Positions 32,410 through 42,234 of a stretch of DNA of 64,000 nucleotides are shown one piece after another; positions within the stretch are counted from its first letter, which is position 1; the number at the start of each line of letters is the position of its first letter. The translations under genes and the position numbers were made by a program. This DNA comes from Streptomyces regalis. Lineage in GTDB: Bacteria; Actinomycetota; Actinomycetes; Streptomycetales; Streptomycetaceae. A model generated the notes under the pieces. It did no database searches. It was not told the DNA's origin and was given only the letters and a program-made list of their open reading frames with translations. The stretch is from positions 1 to 64,000 of the forward strand of contig NZ_LLZG01000002.1 of assembly GCF_001509475.1 (NCBI RefSeq), read 5' to 3'.

Positions 32410-35247
32410 TCAGTCCTCGCTCGCCGACTTCGAAGCCGTCGCCGTCTTCGCGGCCGTCTTCTTCGCCGTCGTCTTCTTCGCGGCCGTCGTCGTCTTCTTC
32501 GCCGCGGTCTTCTTGGCTGCCGCCTTCTTGGCCGGGGCGGCCTTCTTGGCGGTCGCCTTCTTCGCGGGGGCCTTCTTCGCCGTCTTCTTGGCGGGGGCCT
32601 TCGCGCGCTTCTCGGCGAGCAGCTCGTAGCCCCGCTCCGGGGTGATCTCCTCGACGCTGTCGCCGGAGCGCAGGGTCGCGTTGGTCTCCCCGTCCGTCAC
32701 GTACGGCCCGAAACGACCGTCCTTGACGACGACCGGCTTTCCGCTGACCGGGTCCTCGCCCAGCTCCTTCAGCGGCGGCTTGGCGGCCGCGCGCCCACGC
32801 TGCTTGGGCTGGGCGTAGATCGCCTGCGCCTCCTCCAGCGTGATCGTGAAGAGCTGGTCCTCGGTCTGCAGCGAGCGCGAGTCCGTGCCCTTCTTCAGAT
32901 ACGGGCCGTAGCGGCCGTTCTGCGCGGTGATCTCGACGCCGTCTGCGTCCGTGCCGACGACCCGCGGCAGCGACATCAGCTTGAGCGCGTCCTCGAGCGT
33001 CACCGTGTCCAGCGACATCGACTTGAACAGCGAGGCCGTACGCGGCTTGACGGCGTTCTTGCCGGTCTTCGGGGTGCCCTCGGGGAGCACCTCGGTGACG
33101 TACGGGCCGTAGCGGCCGTCGCGGGCGATGATCTGGTGGCCGGTCTGCGGGTCGGCGCCGAGCTCGAAGTCGCCGCTCGGCTTGGCGAGCAGCTCCTCCG
33201 CGAGCTCGACGGACAGCTCGTCCGGGGCCAGGTCCTCGGGCACGTCCGCCCGCTGGTGGCCCTCGGCATCCTTCTCGCCGCGCTCGATGTACGGGCCGTA
33301 GCGGCCGACCCTGAGCACGATGTCGTTGCCCACCGGGAACGACGACACCTCGCGCGCGTCGATCGCGCCCAGGTCGGTCACCAGCTCCTTGAGGCCGCCG
33401 AGGTGGTCCCCGTCGCCGTTGCCGGCGTCGGCCGCGCCGCCCGCAGCGGTCCCCTCACCGAAGTAGAACCGCTTCAGCCACGGCACGGACTGGGCCTCAC
33501 CGCGGGCGATGCGGTCGAGGTCGTCCTCCATCTTGGCGGTGAAGTCGTAGTCGACGAGCCGCCCGAAGTGCTTCTCCAGGAGGTTGACCACGGCGAAGGA
33601 CAGGAAGGACGGGACGAGCGCCGTGCCCTTCTTGAACACATAGCCGCGGTCGAGGATCGTGCCGATGATCGACGCGTACGTCGACGGGCGGCCGATCTCG
33701 CGCTCTTCCAGCTCCTTGACGAGCGACGCCTCGGTGTAGCGGGCCGGGGGCTTGGTGGCGTGCCCGTCGACCGTGATCTCCTCGGCGCTCAGGGCGTCGC
33801 CCTCGCTGACCTGCGGCAGTCGGCGCTCGCGGTCGTCGAGCTCGGCGTTCGGGTCGTCGGCGCCCTCGACGTAGGCCTTCAGGAAGCCGTGGAAGGTGAT
33901 CGTCTTGCCGGACGCGCTGAACTCGACGTCCCGCCCGTCGGCCGCCGTGCCGCCGATCTTGACCGTGACCGAGTTACCGGTCGCGTCCTTCATCTGGGAG
34001 GCGACCGTCCGCTTCCAGATCAGCTCGTAGAGCTTGAACTGGTCGCCGGTCAGCCCGGTCTCGGCAGGGGTGCGGAAGCGGTCGCCGGAGGGGCGGATCG
34101 CCTCGTGCGCTTCCTGCGCGTTCTTGACCTTCCCGGCGTACGTCCGCGGGGACGACGGCAGGTAGTCGGCGCCGTACAGCTGCGTCACCTGGGCGCGGGC
34201 GGCGGCCACGGCGGTGTCGCTCAGCGTCGTGGAGTCCGTACGCATGTAGGTGATGTAGCCGTTCTCGTACAGCTTCTGCGCGACCTGCATGGTGGCCTTC
34301 GCACCGAAGCCGAGCTTGCGGCTGGCCTCCTGCTGCAGCGTCGTCGTACGGAACGGGGCGTACGGCGAGCGGCGGTAGGGCTTGGACTCGACGGACCGGA
34401 CGGCGAACCGCGTCTGCTCCAGGGCGGCGGCGAGGGCGCGGGCGTTCGCCTCGTCGAGGTGGAGGGTGTTCGCGCTCTTGAGCTGTCCCAGGGAGTCGAA
34501 GTCGCGGCCCTGCGCGACTCGCCTGCCGTCGACGGTCTGCAGGCGGGCGACCAGCGACGACGGGTCCGACGAATCCCCCGCGCGGCCGGTCGCGAAGGTG
34601 CCCGTCAGGTCCCAGTACTCAGCAGAACGAAACGCGATGCGCTCGCGTTCCCGCTCCACGACAAGTCGTGTGGCGACCGACTGGACGCGGCCCGCCGACA
34701 GGCGCGGCATGACCTTCTTCCACAGGACCGGCGAGACCTCGTAGCCGTAGAGGCGGTCGAGGATGCGGCGGGTCTCCTGGGCGTCGACCAGCTTCTGGTT
34801 GAGCTGGCGCGGGTTGGCCACGGCGGCCTGGATCGCGGCCTTGGTGATCTCGTGGAAGACCATCCGCTTGACCGGGACCTTGGGCTTGAGCACCTCCTGG
34901 AGGTGCCAGGCGATGGCCTCGCCCTCGCGGTCCTCATCGGTGGCGAGGTAGAGCTCGTCGGAATCCTTCAGCAGGTCCTTGAGCTTCTTGACCTGGGCCC
35001 TCTTGTCGGCGTTGACGACATAGATCGGCTCGAAGTCGTGCTCGACGTCCACGCCGAGCCGGCGGACCTCGCCGGTGTACTTCTCGGGCACCTCCGCGGC
35101 GCCGTTGGGGAGGTCGCGGATGTGCCCGACGCTCGCTTCGACTACGTAGCCGGGGCCCAGGTAGCCCTTGATCGTCTTCGCCTTGGCAGGCGACTCGACG
35201 ATGACGAGTCGGCGGCCGCCCTGTGCGGTCTCGCTGGTCGGGGACAA
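32410..35247 (-). CDS. topA: DNA topoisomerase I
   Basis: About 945 aa, type IA topoisomerase. Toprim domain at the start (RLVIVESPAKAKTIKGYLG; ATDEDREGEAIAWHLQ); cleavage domain with the active-site Tyr in NGYITYMRTDSTT near residue 334. Instead of zinc fingers the C-terminus has four RxGRYGPY-type repeats (VGRYGPYIERG, ARDGRYGPYVTEV, AQNGRYGPYLKKG, VKDGRFGPYVTDG) and a very Lys/Ala-rich DNA-binding tail, as is usual in Streptomyces. It relaxes negative supercoils. The TTG at 35247 was chosen because SPTSETAQGGRR is the family start and GAGAAGAG precedes it. Confidence 0.95.
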   Translation of the reverse strand: MSPTSETAQGGRRLVIVESPAKAKTIKGYLGPGYVVEASVGHIRDLPNGAAEVPEKYTGEVRRLGVDVEHDFEPIYVVNADKRAQVKKLKDLLKDSDELYLATDEDREGEAIAWHLQEVLKPKVPVKRMVFHEITKAAIQAAVANPRQLNQKLVDAQETRRILDRLYGYEVSPVLWKKVMPRLSAGRVQSVATRLVVERERERIAFRSAEYWDLTGTFATGRAGDSSDPSSLVARLQTVDGRRVAQGRDFDSLGQLKSANTLHLDEANARALAAALEQTRFAVRSVESKPYRRSPYAPFRTTTLQQEASRKLGFGAKATMQVAQKLYENGYITYMRTDSTTLSDTAVAAARAQVTQLYGADYLPSSPRTYAGKVKNAQEAHEAIRPSGDRFRTPAETGLTGDQFKLYELIWKRTVASQMKDATGNSVTVKIGGTAADGRDVEFSASGKTITFHGFLKAYVEGADDPNAELDDRERRLPQVSEGDALSAEEITVDGHATKPPARYTEASLVKELEEREIGRPSTYASIIGTILDRGYVFKKGTALVPSFLSFAVVNLLEKHFGRLVDYDFTAKMEDDLDRIARGEAQSVPWLKRFYFGEGTAAGGAADAGNGDGDHLGGLKELVTDLGAIDAREVSSFPVGNDIVLRVGRYGPYIERGEKDAEGHQRADVPEDLAPDELSVELAEELLAKPSGDFELGADPQTGHQIIARDGRYGPYVTEVLPEGTPKTGKNAVKPRTASLFKSMSLDTVTLEDALKLMSLPRVVGTDADGVEITAQNGRYGPYLKKGTDSRSLQTEDQLFTITLEEAQAIYAQPKQRGRAAAKPPLKELGEDPVSGKPVVVKDGRFGPYVTDGETNATLRSGDSVEEITPERGYELLAEKRAKAPAKKTAKKAPAKKATAKKAAPAKKAAAKKTAAKKTTTAAKKTTAKKTAAKTATASKSASED

Positions 35248-35494
35248 CTTCGCTCTTCTCTCCGGTCGACGCTGGGGCCTCCCCAGGGCCGATTGGGCCC
35301 GGGGTCGGGTGGTGGTGACGCTGCGGAGTGTGACGGTACATCCCGCCCCGTTGTCAAACGGGAAAAGCCCGCAACGGCCACTCGAACGGTAACCCGACTT
35401 CCGCCATTCCTGCCGCCCGGAGTGCCCACCGGCCTTTTCGAGCCTTTCCGGAAGAGGACCTCCCAATTATCGGCCGCGCAGCTCATGGGCGTTC

Positions 35495-35692
35495 TCAGAG
35501 GCGGCTGAAGCACCACGTTCCGAGGATCAACGCGATCACCGAGGCAAGGCCCGCAAGCGTCGCCGATGCGATGGGGCTCACATTGTGGGCGACGGGTCGG
35601 CGCTGCCGTACCCGGACCGCGGTCCACACGAGCAGCCCGCCTCCGAACAGCGCGAACACGACCCCAGCGAAGATCGCCGGTCCCCTTTCCAT
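35495..35692 (-). CDS. Small two-helix membrane protein, unrecognised
   Basis: A 65-aa protein with helices IFAGVVFALFGGGLLVWTAV and ATLAGLASVIALILGTWCF around a basic loop. The ATG at 35692 has AAAGGGG upstream at a slightly long spacing. It sits about 250 bp upstream of topA on the same strand. Function unknown. Confidence 0.6.
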   Translation of the reverse strand: MERGPAIFAGVVFALFGGGLLVWTAVRVRQRRPVAHNVSPIASATLAGLASVIALILGTWCFSRL

Positions 35693-36002
35693 GGTTCCGT
35701 TTGCCCCTTTTCTACCGTCCGCGAGTGCCCAGCCCGGCGAGGCTGACACGCGCGGACGGCGCACAGGCGAACCTCAGGTGAACGCGGGGCCGACACGGCT
35801 GTGGACTCTCCGGACCTTGCGGACCCACCTGCCACGCCGACCCCACCGGGCCCGCCGCCCTCATGGGCCTCGCCCGTCTCGGCCACCTCAGACCTGGCCG
35901 GGCGCGGGTATTTTTCCGGTCGTCTTCTTTCCGGTCGTCCTGTGTCGTCCCGTGTCGTCCTGTGCCGTCGGCCCTGCTGACCGTGGCACATGACCTTGCT
36001 GA

Positions 36003-36149
36003 TGATCCGGACCCCGGCGCCCAGATCGACTCGAATTTGTCACCGCACAGCTTGGTGGTGTTGTCGGAGCCCTTCTTGTGGCTCATTTCACCGGGCGCCT
36101 GAACAGTGCCCATGACCTGGCCGGTGTGCGGTTCGACGCAGTCGATCAA
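36003..36149 (-). pseudogene. Fragment resembling a septum-formation family protein
   Basis: A short coding-like stretch (DCVEPHTGQVMGTVQAPG, later TTKLCGDKFESIW) matches the repeated DC-x-x-PH-x-x-QV pattern of secreted septum-formation domain proteins. It starts abruptly with no signal peptide or start codon with a ribosome site, and turns into low-complexity sequence after about 47 codons. Best read as the relic of a deleted gene. The rest of 35693-36162 holds nothing else supportable. Confidence 0.5.
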
Positions 36150-36162
36150 CGGGCGTCAGCGT

Positions 36163-37692
36163 TCACCGCGCCGGTTCGAGGAACCCCTGCTCCACCAGCA
36201 ACCGGATCTGCGCGGGCGTACGGTCGCGCAGCATCACCGGGTCCTCCCCCATCAGTTGGGCGATCGCGTCCAGAATGCGGCCCGCGCTCAGCGAACCGTC
36301 GCACACGCCCGCGAACCCCGCGCCGACCGTGTCCACCTGCGTGGCCCGGCGCATTCCGCGATGCTGGCGCAGCACCACGTGTTCCGGGTCCTCGGCGCCG
36401 GGCAGCCCGACCTGCTCCTGCACAACCTCGCCGACGAGCTTGAAGTGGTCCTCCAGCAGGGCCGCGTCGTCGTGGGCGCGCAGGTAGTCGAGCCGGTCGA
36501 AGTGCGCCCGGACCGTGTCGCCGAGCGGCTGCTCGACGGGATGCGGCCATTCCTCGACCGTGATCGAGGGCACGGCGGCCGACGCCTTGCGCAGGGTGAT
36601 CCAGCCGAAGCCCACGGCCTTCACCTTGCGCGCCTCGAACTCGTCCAGCCACGCGTCGTACCGCGCCTGGTACTCGGCCACGTCGCCCCGGTGGTCACCG
36701 GCGTCCCTGAGCCACAACTCGGCGTACTGCGTGACGTCCTGGACCTCGCGCTGCACGACCCACGCGTCGCACCCGCGCGGCACCCACGACCGCAGCCTGT
36801 CCTGCCAGTCCTCCCCTTCCACGTGCTGCCAGTTGGCGAGGAACTGCGCGAACCCGCCCTCGTTCAGCCGCTCCCCTGCCCCCTGAACGATCGACCGGCA
36901 CAGATCGTCCCCGCCCATCCCGCCGTCGCGGTACGTCAGCCGCGCGCCCGGCGAGATCACGAAGGGCGGGTTCGACACGATCAGGTCGTACGTCTCACCG
37001 TTCTTGACCGGCTCGAACAGCGAGCCCTCCCGCAGGTCCACGGTCGGGGCGCCGGACAGCGCGAGCGTCAGGGCGGTGATGTGCAGCGCGCGCGGGTTGA
37101 GATCGGTCGCCGTCACGCGCGTGGCGTGCTGCGCGGCGTGCAGCGCCTGGATGCCGGAGCCGGTGCCCAGGTCGAGGGCGGAGGCAACGGGCGTACGGAC
37201 GGTGATGCCGGCGAGGGTCGTCGAGGCGCCGCCGACGCCGAGGACGACGGCCGTGTCCGCCTGGCGGCCGTTGCTGCCGCTGCCGCCGGCCCCGCCGACC
37301 GCGCACCCCAGGTCGGACACGATGAACCAGTCCTCGCCCGCGGGCCCGCCGTACGGCCGTACGTCCACGGTCGCCGCGAGGTCCTCGCCGACCCGGACCA
37401 GCCACCCGCTCTCCAGGCACACGTCGACGGGCAGAACGCCCGCCACGCGCGCGTGCGGCACGGGTTGCTGCAACAGGAACAGCCGTACGAGCGTCTCGAG
37501 CGGCGTGTCCCCCCGGGTCGCCCGGAGCGCGGGCACGGTCTCGCTCCGCGCGAGCGCCGTGTACGCGGGCGCGCCGAGCAGCTCTAGCAGCCCGTCGGCG
37601 GTGAAGGAGGCCCCGAGTAGGGCATCTCTCAGCCGGGCGGCGACATCGGGACGGTCGGAGGCGGGCAGGGCAGACAGGCTGGAGTCACTCAC
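36163..37692 (-). CDS. SAM-dependent methyltransferase (PrmC/RlmG-like)
   Basis: A 509-aa class I methyltransferase. Motif I is ASALDLGTGSGIQALHAAQH, followed by VTATDLNPRALHITALTLA, and the catalytic YDLIVSNPPFVISPG (NPPF), which is typical of enzymes methylating amide or exocyclic amino nitrogens in proteins or nucleic acids. N-terminal and C-terminal domains of about 150 residues each are specific to actinobacterial members (C-terminal end: AQIRLLVEQGFLEPAR). It overlaps no neighbour. The substrate is not deducible from sequence. Confidence 0.85.
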   Translation of the reverse strand: MSDSSLSALPASDRPDVAARLRDALLGASFTADGLLELLGAPAYTALARSETVPALRATRGDTPLETLVRLFLLQQPVPHARVAGVLPVDVCLESGWLVRVGEDLAATVDVRPYGGPAGEDWFIVSDLGCAVGGAGGSGSNGRQADTAVVLGVGGASTTLAGITVRTPVASALDLGTGSGIQALHAAQHATRVTATDLNPRALHITALTLALSGAPTVDLREGSLFEPVKNGETYDLIVSNPPFVISPGARLTYRDGGMGGDDLCRSIVQGAGERLNEGGFAQFLANWQHVEGEDWQDRLRSWVPRGCDAWVVQREVQDVTQYAELWLRDAGDHRGDVAEYQARYDAWLDEFEARKVKAVGFGWITLRKASAAVPSITVEEWPHPVEQPLGDTVRAHFDRLDYLRAHDDAALLEDHFKLVGEVVQEQVGLPGAEDPEHVVLRQHRGMRRATQVDTVGAGFAGVCDGSLSAGRILDAIAQLMGEDPVMLRDRTPAQIRLLVEQGFLEPAR

Positions 37693-37729
37693 GCCCTCAT
37701 TGTGACCCGCGCCCGCCTCTGACGGTGGT

Positions 37730-38326
37730 TCAGCTGTCGGTGGCCGCGGCCGACGAGGACGCCGAAGCGGCCGCCTTGCAGCCCTCCTGCGACGTCAGCG
37801 CCTTCTTGGTGTCGCCCGACTCCAGCTTCTTCAGCGCCGTGATCGCGCTCTTGCGCTGCGTCTCCACCTGCTTCATCTCGGCCGAGACGTCCTTCAGGCC
37901 GGAGGCGAACTTCCCCTGGTCCTTCGTGTTCAGCCCGTCGACCTGCTTCTTCAGGTCGGCGTAGGCCGCGGAGAGGGCGGTGAGCTTCTTGACGACGTCC
38001 TTCTGGACCTGCGCGCCCTTCTCGACACCCGGAGGCGCCCCGGCGTTGCCGATGAGGCTCGCGCGTGCCTTGTAGCCGTCGGCCAGGTCCTGGAAGGCCT
38101 TGGCGTCCGCCTGCTGGAGCTCCTTGGGCGTGCTGGTGGTGTCCTTGGCCGCCTTCGTGATGGCGACGTAGGCCGCAGAGATCTTCGCGTTCTGCGCGGG
38201 CACGGCGTCGCAGACCTGCTTGGCCCAGGCATCCAGCTCCGGGTTGCCCTCGTCGCTCGTGCATCCCGTCAGCGCCAGCACCAGTACCGCACCGCCGGAC
38301 AGTGCGGCCGCGAGCTTCTTGTTCAC
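37730..38326 (-). CDS. Small lipoprotein with helical domain, unrecognised
   Basis: A 198-aa secreted lipoprotein: NKKLAAALSGGAVLVLALTG with the lipobox Cys following. The mature part is helical and charged (ELDAWAKQVCDAVPAQNAKI; DLKKQVDGLNTKDQGKFASG) with a paired-Cys feature and an Ala/Ser-rich end. GTG 38326 with AAGGGA nine bases upstream. Common in Streptomyces between the methyltransferase and hppA; function unknown. Confidence 0.75.
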   Translation of the reverse strand: MNKKLAAALSGGAVLVLALTGCTSDEGNPELDAWAKQVCDAVPAQNAKISAAYVAITKAAKDTTSTPKELQQADAKAFQDLADGYKARASLIGNAGAPPGVEKGAQVQKDVVKKLTALSAAYADLKKQVDGLNTKDQGKFASGLKDVSAEMKQVETQRKSAITALKKLESGDTKKALTSQEGCKAAASASSSAAATDS

Positions 38327-38472
38327 CGGTTCGGTCCCTTCCGTGGCTCTCGGCCACCGGACCTTACACGTCGGGCGGTGGACGGCCATGCCCCCAATGA
38401 CTGAAATGCGGATCTTATTGAGATTTACACCAAGTGAGAGAAGGGTCACGGCAAGGGCGTGAACACGCACAA

Positions 38473-38508
38473 GGCGGGCGGACGGCACGTCAATGTGCGC
38501 CGCCCGCC
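38473..38508. terminator. GC-rich hairpin after hppA
   Basis: A 9-bp perfect stem (GGCGGGCGG / CCGCCCGCC) with an 18-nt loop about 30 bp downstream of the hppA stop. It is a possible factor-assisted terminator; there is no T tract. Confidence 0.45.
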
Positions 38509-38539
38509 CGCCCCTTGAGCTGGGCCGTCGTAAGACCGC

Positions 38540-40945
38540 CTACGAAACCACCGCGGGATCGACCGGTTTGGGCACCCTTTCGGCGTTGCCTTCGTCACCC
38601 ATGGCGATGCCGCGCCGCTTGGAGACGTACACCGCGCCGACGATCACGAGGAGCGAGAGCACGGCGATCACGATCCGTACGCCGATGTTCCTGTCCTCGC
38701 CGTAGCTGAACTGGATGACCGCGGGCGCGATGAGCAGCGACACCAGGTTCATCACCTTCAGCAGCGGGTTGATCGCGGGACCGGCGGTGTCCTTGAAGGG
38801 GTCGCCGACCGTGTCACCGATCACCGTGGCGGCGTGCGCCTCGCTGCCCTTGCCGCCGTGGTGGCCGTCCTCAACGAGCTTCTTGGCGTTGTCCCAGGCG
38901 CCGCCGGAGTTGGCGAGGAACACCGCCATCAGCGTGCCGGCGCCGATGGCCCCCGCGAGGAACGCGCCGAGGGCACCGACGCCGAGCGTGAACCCGATGA
39001 AGATCGGCGCCATCACGGCGAGCAGACCGGGTGTCGCGAGCTCCCGGAGCGCGTCCTTGGTGCAGATGTCGACGACCTTGCCGTACTCGGGCGTCTCGCT
39101 GTAGTCCATGATCCCGGGCTTCTCGCGGAACTGCCGCCGCACCTCGTACACCACGGCCCCCGCCGACCGCGACACGGCGTTGATGGCGAGCCCCGAGAAG
39201 AGGAAGACGACCGCCGCGCCCGCGACCAGCCCGACGAGGTTGTTGGGCTGCGAGATGTCCATCATCAGGTTCATCGGCGCGCCTTCGCCGCTGAGTTTCT
39301 CGCCGACGTCCCGTGCGCCGGTGGTGATGGCGTCGCGGTACGACCCGAAGAGCGCCGCTGCCGCCAGGACGGCGGTGGCGATGGCGATGCCCTTGGTGAT
39401 GGCCTTGGTGGTGTTGCCGACCGCGTCCAGGTTGGTGAGCACCTGGGCGCCGGCGCCCGCGACGTCGCCGGACATCTCGGCGATGCCCTGCGCGTTGTCG
39501 GAGACCGGCCCGAAGGTGTCCATGGCGACGATCACGCCCACCGTGGTGAGCAGACCGGTACCGGCCAGCGCCACCGCGAACAGCGCCAGCATGATCGACG
39601 TACCGCCGAGCAGGAACGCCCCGTAGACGCCGAGGCCGATCAAGAGGGCGGTGTAGACGGCCGATTCGAGACCGACCGAGATACCGGCGAGGACGACGGT
39701 GGCCGGGCCGGTCAGCGAGGTCTTGCCGATGTCCATGACCGGGCGGCGGTTGGTCTCGGTGAAGTAGCCGGTCAGCTGCTGGATGACAGCGGCCAGCACG
39801 ATGCCGATCGCCACCGCGACGAGCGCGAGGACCCGTGGGTCGCCGCCCTTGCCCGCGATCGCGGCGTCGGTGACGCCGTCGAGGTCGGCGTACGACGACG
39901 GCAGGTAGATGAACACCGCGATCGCGACCAGCACGATCGAGATCACCGCGGAGATGAAGAAGCCACGGTTGATCGCCGTCATGCCGCTGCGGTCGGAGCG
40001 GCGCGGGGCCACCGCGAAGATGCCGATCATCGCGGTGATCACGCCGATCGCGGGCACGATCAGCGGGAACGCGAGCCCGGAGTCACCGAACGCCGCCGAT
40101 CCGAGGATCAGCGCGGCGACCAGGGTCACGGCGTACGACTCGAACAGGTCGGCCGCCATGCCCGCGCAGTCGCCGACGTTGTCGCCCACGTTGTCGGCGA
40201 TGGTCGCGGCATTGCGCGGATCGTCCTCCGGAATGCCCTGCTCGACCTTGCCGACCAGGTCGGCGCCGACGTCGGCGGCCTTGGTGAAGATGCCGCCGCC
40301 GACACGCATGAACATCGCGATCAGTGCGGCACCGAGACCGAATCCTTCGAGCACCTTCGGCGCGTCGGCCGCGTACACGAGCACCACACAGGAGGCGCCC
40401 AGCAGACCGAGCCCCACCGTGAACATGCCGACGACGCCGCCCGTGCGGAAAGCGATCTTCATGGCTTTGTGCGAGACGGCAGTGAGATCCTTTTCCGGCT
40501 CTCCCGGCGCCGGGGTCGCTTCCCGTGCGGCCGCGGCGACCCGCACATTGCTGCGTACGGCGAGCCACATGCCGATATAACCGGTGGCCGCCGAGAACGC
40601 GGCGCCGATCAAGAAGAACACCGATCGGCCGATGCGCTGATTCCAGTCGTCCGCGGGCAGCAGCATGAGCAGGAAGAACACGACGACGGCGAATACGCCG
40701 AGCGTGCGCATCTGCCGTCCCAGATAGGCGTTCGCGCCTTCCTGGATCGCCGACGCGATCTTCTTCATGCTCTCGGTGCCCTCGCCCGCCGCAAGCACCT
40801 GGCGCACCAGGACGCCGGCGACCACGAGCGCTGCCAGTGCCACGACGCCGATGACCGTGATGATGATCCGGTTGTCGTCGGTCAGCACTGCGGCTGCGAG
40901 GGTTGTGGGTTGGTCCAGCTGATGAGGGGTAGAAAGCCCCGCCAT
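38540..40945 (-). CDS. hppA: K+-independent H+-translocating membrane pyrophosphatase
   Basis: An 801-aa protein with about 16 membrane helices. Signature substrate-binding segments: DVGADLVGKVEQGIPEDDPR near residue 232, then ADNVGDNVGDCAGMAADLFE, and GDTVGDPFKDTAGPAINPLL near the C-terminus. In the K+-selectivity motif the sequence is GNTTKAITKG, with Lys where K+-dependent enzymes have Ala, so it should be the potassium-independent proton pump. It couples pyrophosphate hydrolysis to proton export. Good start at ATG 40945, with a GGAGGACGAATGG context. Confidence 0.96.
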   Translation of the reverse strand: MAGLSTPHQLDQPTTLAAAVLTDDNRIIITVIGVVALAALVVAGVLVRQVLAAGEGTESMKKIASAIQEGANAYLGRQMRTLGVFAVVVFFLLMLLPADDWNQRIGRSVFFLIGAAFSAATGYIGMWLAVRSNVRVAAAAREATPAPGEPEKDLTAVSHKAMKIAFRTGGVVGMFTVGLGLLGASCVVLVYAADAPKVLEGFGLGAALIAMFMRVGGGIFTKAADVGADLVGKVEQGIPEDDPRNAATIADNVGDNVGDCAGMAADLFESYAVTLVAALILGSAAFGDSGLAFPLIVPAIGVITAMIGIFAVAPRRSDRSGMTAINRGFFISAVISIVLVAIAVFIYLPSSYADLDGVTDAAIAGKGGDPRVLALVAVAIGIVLAAVIQQLTGYFTETNRRPVMDIGKTSLTGPATVVLAGISVGLESAVYTALLIGLGVYGAFLLGGTSIMLALFAVALAGTGLLTTVGVIVAMDTFGPVSDNAQGIAEMSGDVAGAGAQVLTNLDAVGNTTKAITKGIAIATAVLAAAALFGSYRDAITTGARDVGEKLSGEGAPMNLMMDISQPNNLVGLVAGAAVVFLFSGLAINAVSRSAGAVVYEVRRQFREKPGIMDYSETPEYGKVVDICTKDALRELATPGLLAVMAPIFIGFTLGVGALGAFLAGAIGAGTLMAVFLANSGGAWDNAKKLVEDGHHGGKGSEAHAATVIGDTVGDPFKDTAGPAINPLLKVMNLVSLLIAPAVIQFSYGEDRNIGVRIVIAVLSLLVIVGAVYVSKRRGIAMGDEGNAERVPKPVDPAVVS

Positions 40946-41205
40946 TCGTCCTCCTTGACGCTTGGGCTGAGCTCAAGATGTGGACGGATTCTAGGTACCG
41001 GAACCTGATCAAAACAGAGCGCGGTAAACGGAATTAGCCTGCACGTGCCGTTCAGCAAATGATCGACGTCAAGCCGATGAACCCGAAAGCGCTAATGCCT
41101 CAAAACCGTTGACGCCCGCATAGGCACTTGATCAAATTATCGGCCCATTGATCGTGAATTCCTTCACGAATTCCCCTGCCCGGCCGGGCCCGGCCGGGGA
41201 AAACG

Positions 41206-41236
41206 CGAAGGGGCCCTGCTGAGCAGGGCCCCTTCG
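41206..41236. terminator. 14-bp hairpin after the bldG operon
   Basis: A perfect 14-bp stem (CGAAGGGGCCCTGC) closed by a TGA loop, 15 bp downstream of the anti-sigma-like gene stop on the minus strand. It is almost certainly the terminator. A second palindrome (CCCGGCCGGG twice) lies at 41180-41199. The remaining 40946-41180 is AT-richer and should hold the hppA promoter. Confidence 0.8.
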
Positions 41237-41250
41237 AAGATGAGGTGAGG

Positions 41251-41688
41251 TCAGGAGAGCACCGCGGCCGGCGGTGTGGTCGGCCAAGTCATGCGGATCA
41301 GCCCGCCGTGCTCCCCGGCCGAGACCTCCACGTCGTCGACGAGACCGCTGATGACCGCGAGGCCCATTTCGTCCTCCTCGGCCTCCACGTCGCCGTCGTC
41401 GCCCGCGGCGCCGGATGCCCGATCGCCGGGGGCGGAGTGCGGCGCCTCGTCGCCGACCTCGATGGAGAACTGTTTCTCCTCCTCGATCAGCACGACCTTC
41501 ACCGGCGCCGTGATGCCGACGCTCTGATGCAGTCCGACGGCACGGGTGCAGGCCTCGCCGACGGCGAGTCTGACTTCGTCGAGTACGGCCTCGTCCACTC
41601 CGGCCCTGCGCGCCACCGCTGCCGCCACCAGCCGGGCGGTCCTGACGTGCTCGGGCAGCGCGCTGAAGCGGAGTTCAACGGTGGCCAT
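41251..41688 (-). CDS. RsbW-like ATP-binding anti-sigma regulator
   Basis: A 145-aa HATPase_c_2 protein. The N box region reads LDEVRLAVGEACTRAV, where typical RsbW/SpoIIAB kinases have E-x-x-x-N; here the Asn position is Arg, as in some Streptomyces members. The G box region is EEDEMGLAVISGLVDDVEV. An acidic Gly/Asp insert (GDDGDVEAEE) is specific. It lies directly downstream of bldG, the partner anti-sigma antagonist, and should bind BldG and/or sigma factors of the sigH type. Same operon, 121 bp apart. Confidence 0.85.
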   Translation of the reverse strand: MATVELRFSALPEHVRTARLVAAAVARRAGVDEAVLDEVRLAVGEACTRAVGLHQSVGITAPVKVVLIEEEKQFSIEVGDEAPHSAPGDRASGAAGDDGDVEAEEDEMGLAVISGLVDDVEVSAGEHGGLIRMTWPTTPPAAVLS

Positions 41689-41809
41689 GCATCCCCCTCG
41701 GAACTACGGGCGTGCTGTCCGGAGGACCGGGCTGCCGAAAGCCCGGTCCCCGTTCTCTTGCAACTTCTGCCGCCCCGGGCACGCTCAGCGGCGGGCCCGG
41801 GTCCGGTGA

Positions 41810-42151
41810 TCAGTCGGTCGCCGCAACCGCTTCCTCGACCGAGGTGTGGATCGGGAACACCTTGGTGAGGCCGGTGATGCGGAAGATCTTCAGAATGCGC
41901 TCCTGGTTGCAGACCAGGCGCAGTGAGCCCTCATGGGCACGCACACGCTTCAGGCCGCCGACCAGCACGCCGAGCCCGGTGGAGTCGAGGAAGTCCACGC
42001 CCTCCATGTCGACGACGAGGTGGAAACTCCCGTCGTTCACCAGCTCGACCAGCTGCTCGCGCAGCTTGGGCGCGGTATATACGTCGATTTCGCCACCAAC
42101 CTCGACGACCGTACGATCGCCGACGGTACGGGTCGACAGGGACAGGTCCAC
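41810..42151 (-). CDS. bldG: Anti-anti-sigma factor BldG
   Basis: A 113-aa STAS-domain protein. [20 protein letters not shown] starts a typical SpoIIAA fold; the phosphorylated Ser is S57 in [17 protein letters not shown]. Sequence and length match Streptomyces BldG, needed for aerial mycelium and antibiotic production. It acts by binding anti-sigma factors when unphosphorylated. Divergent from the helicase gene with an 83-bp promoter region. Confidence 0.97.
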
Positions 42152-42234
42152 GGATCCTCCAGCACCTTGCTAATCGAGCGGTCGTCCCTCGGGACACCTC
42201 GGCTTGCAGTCCCCAGGACGGTTCGCCAGCCGCG

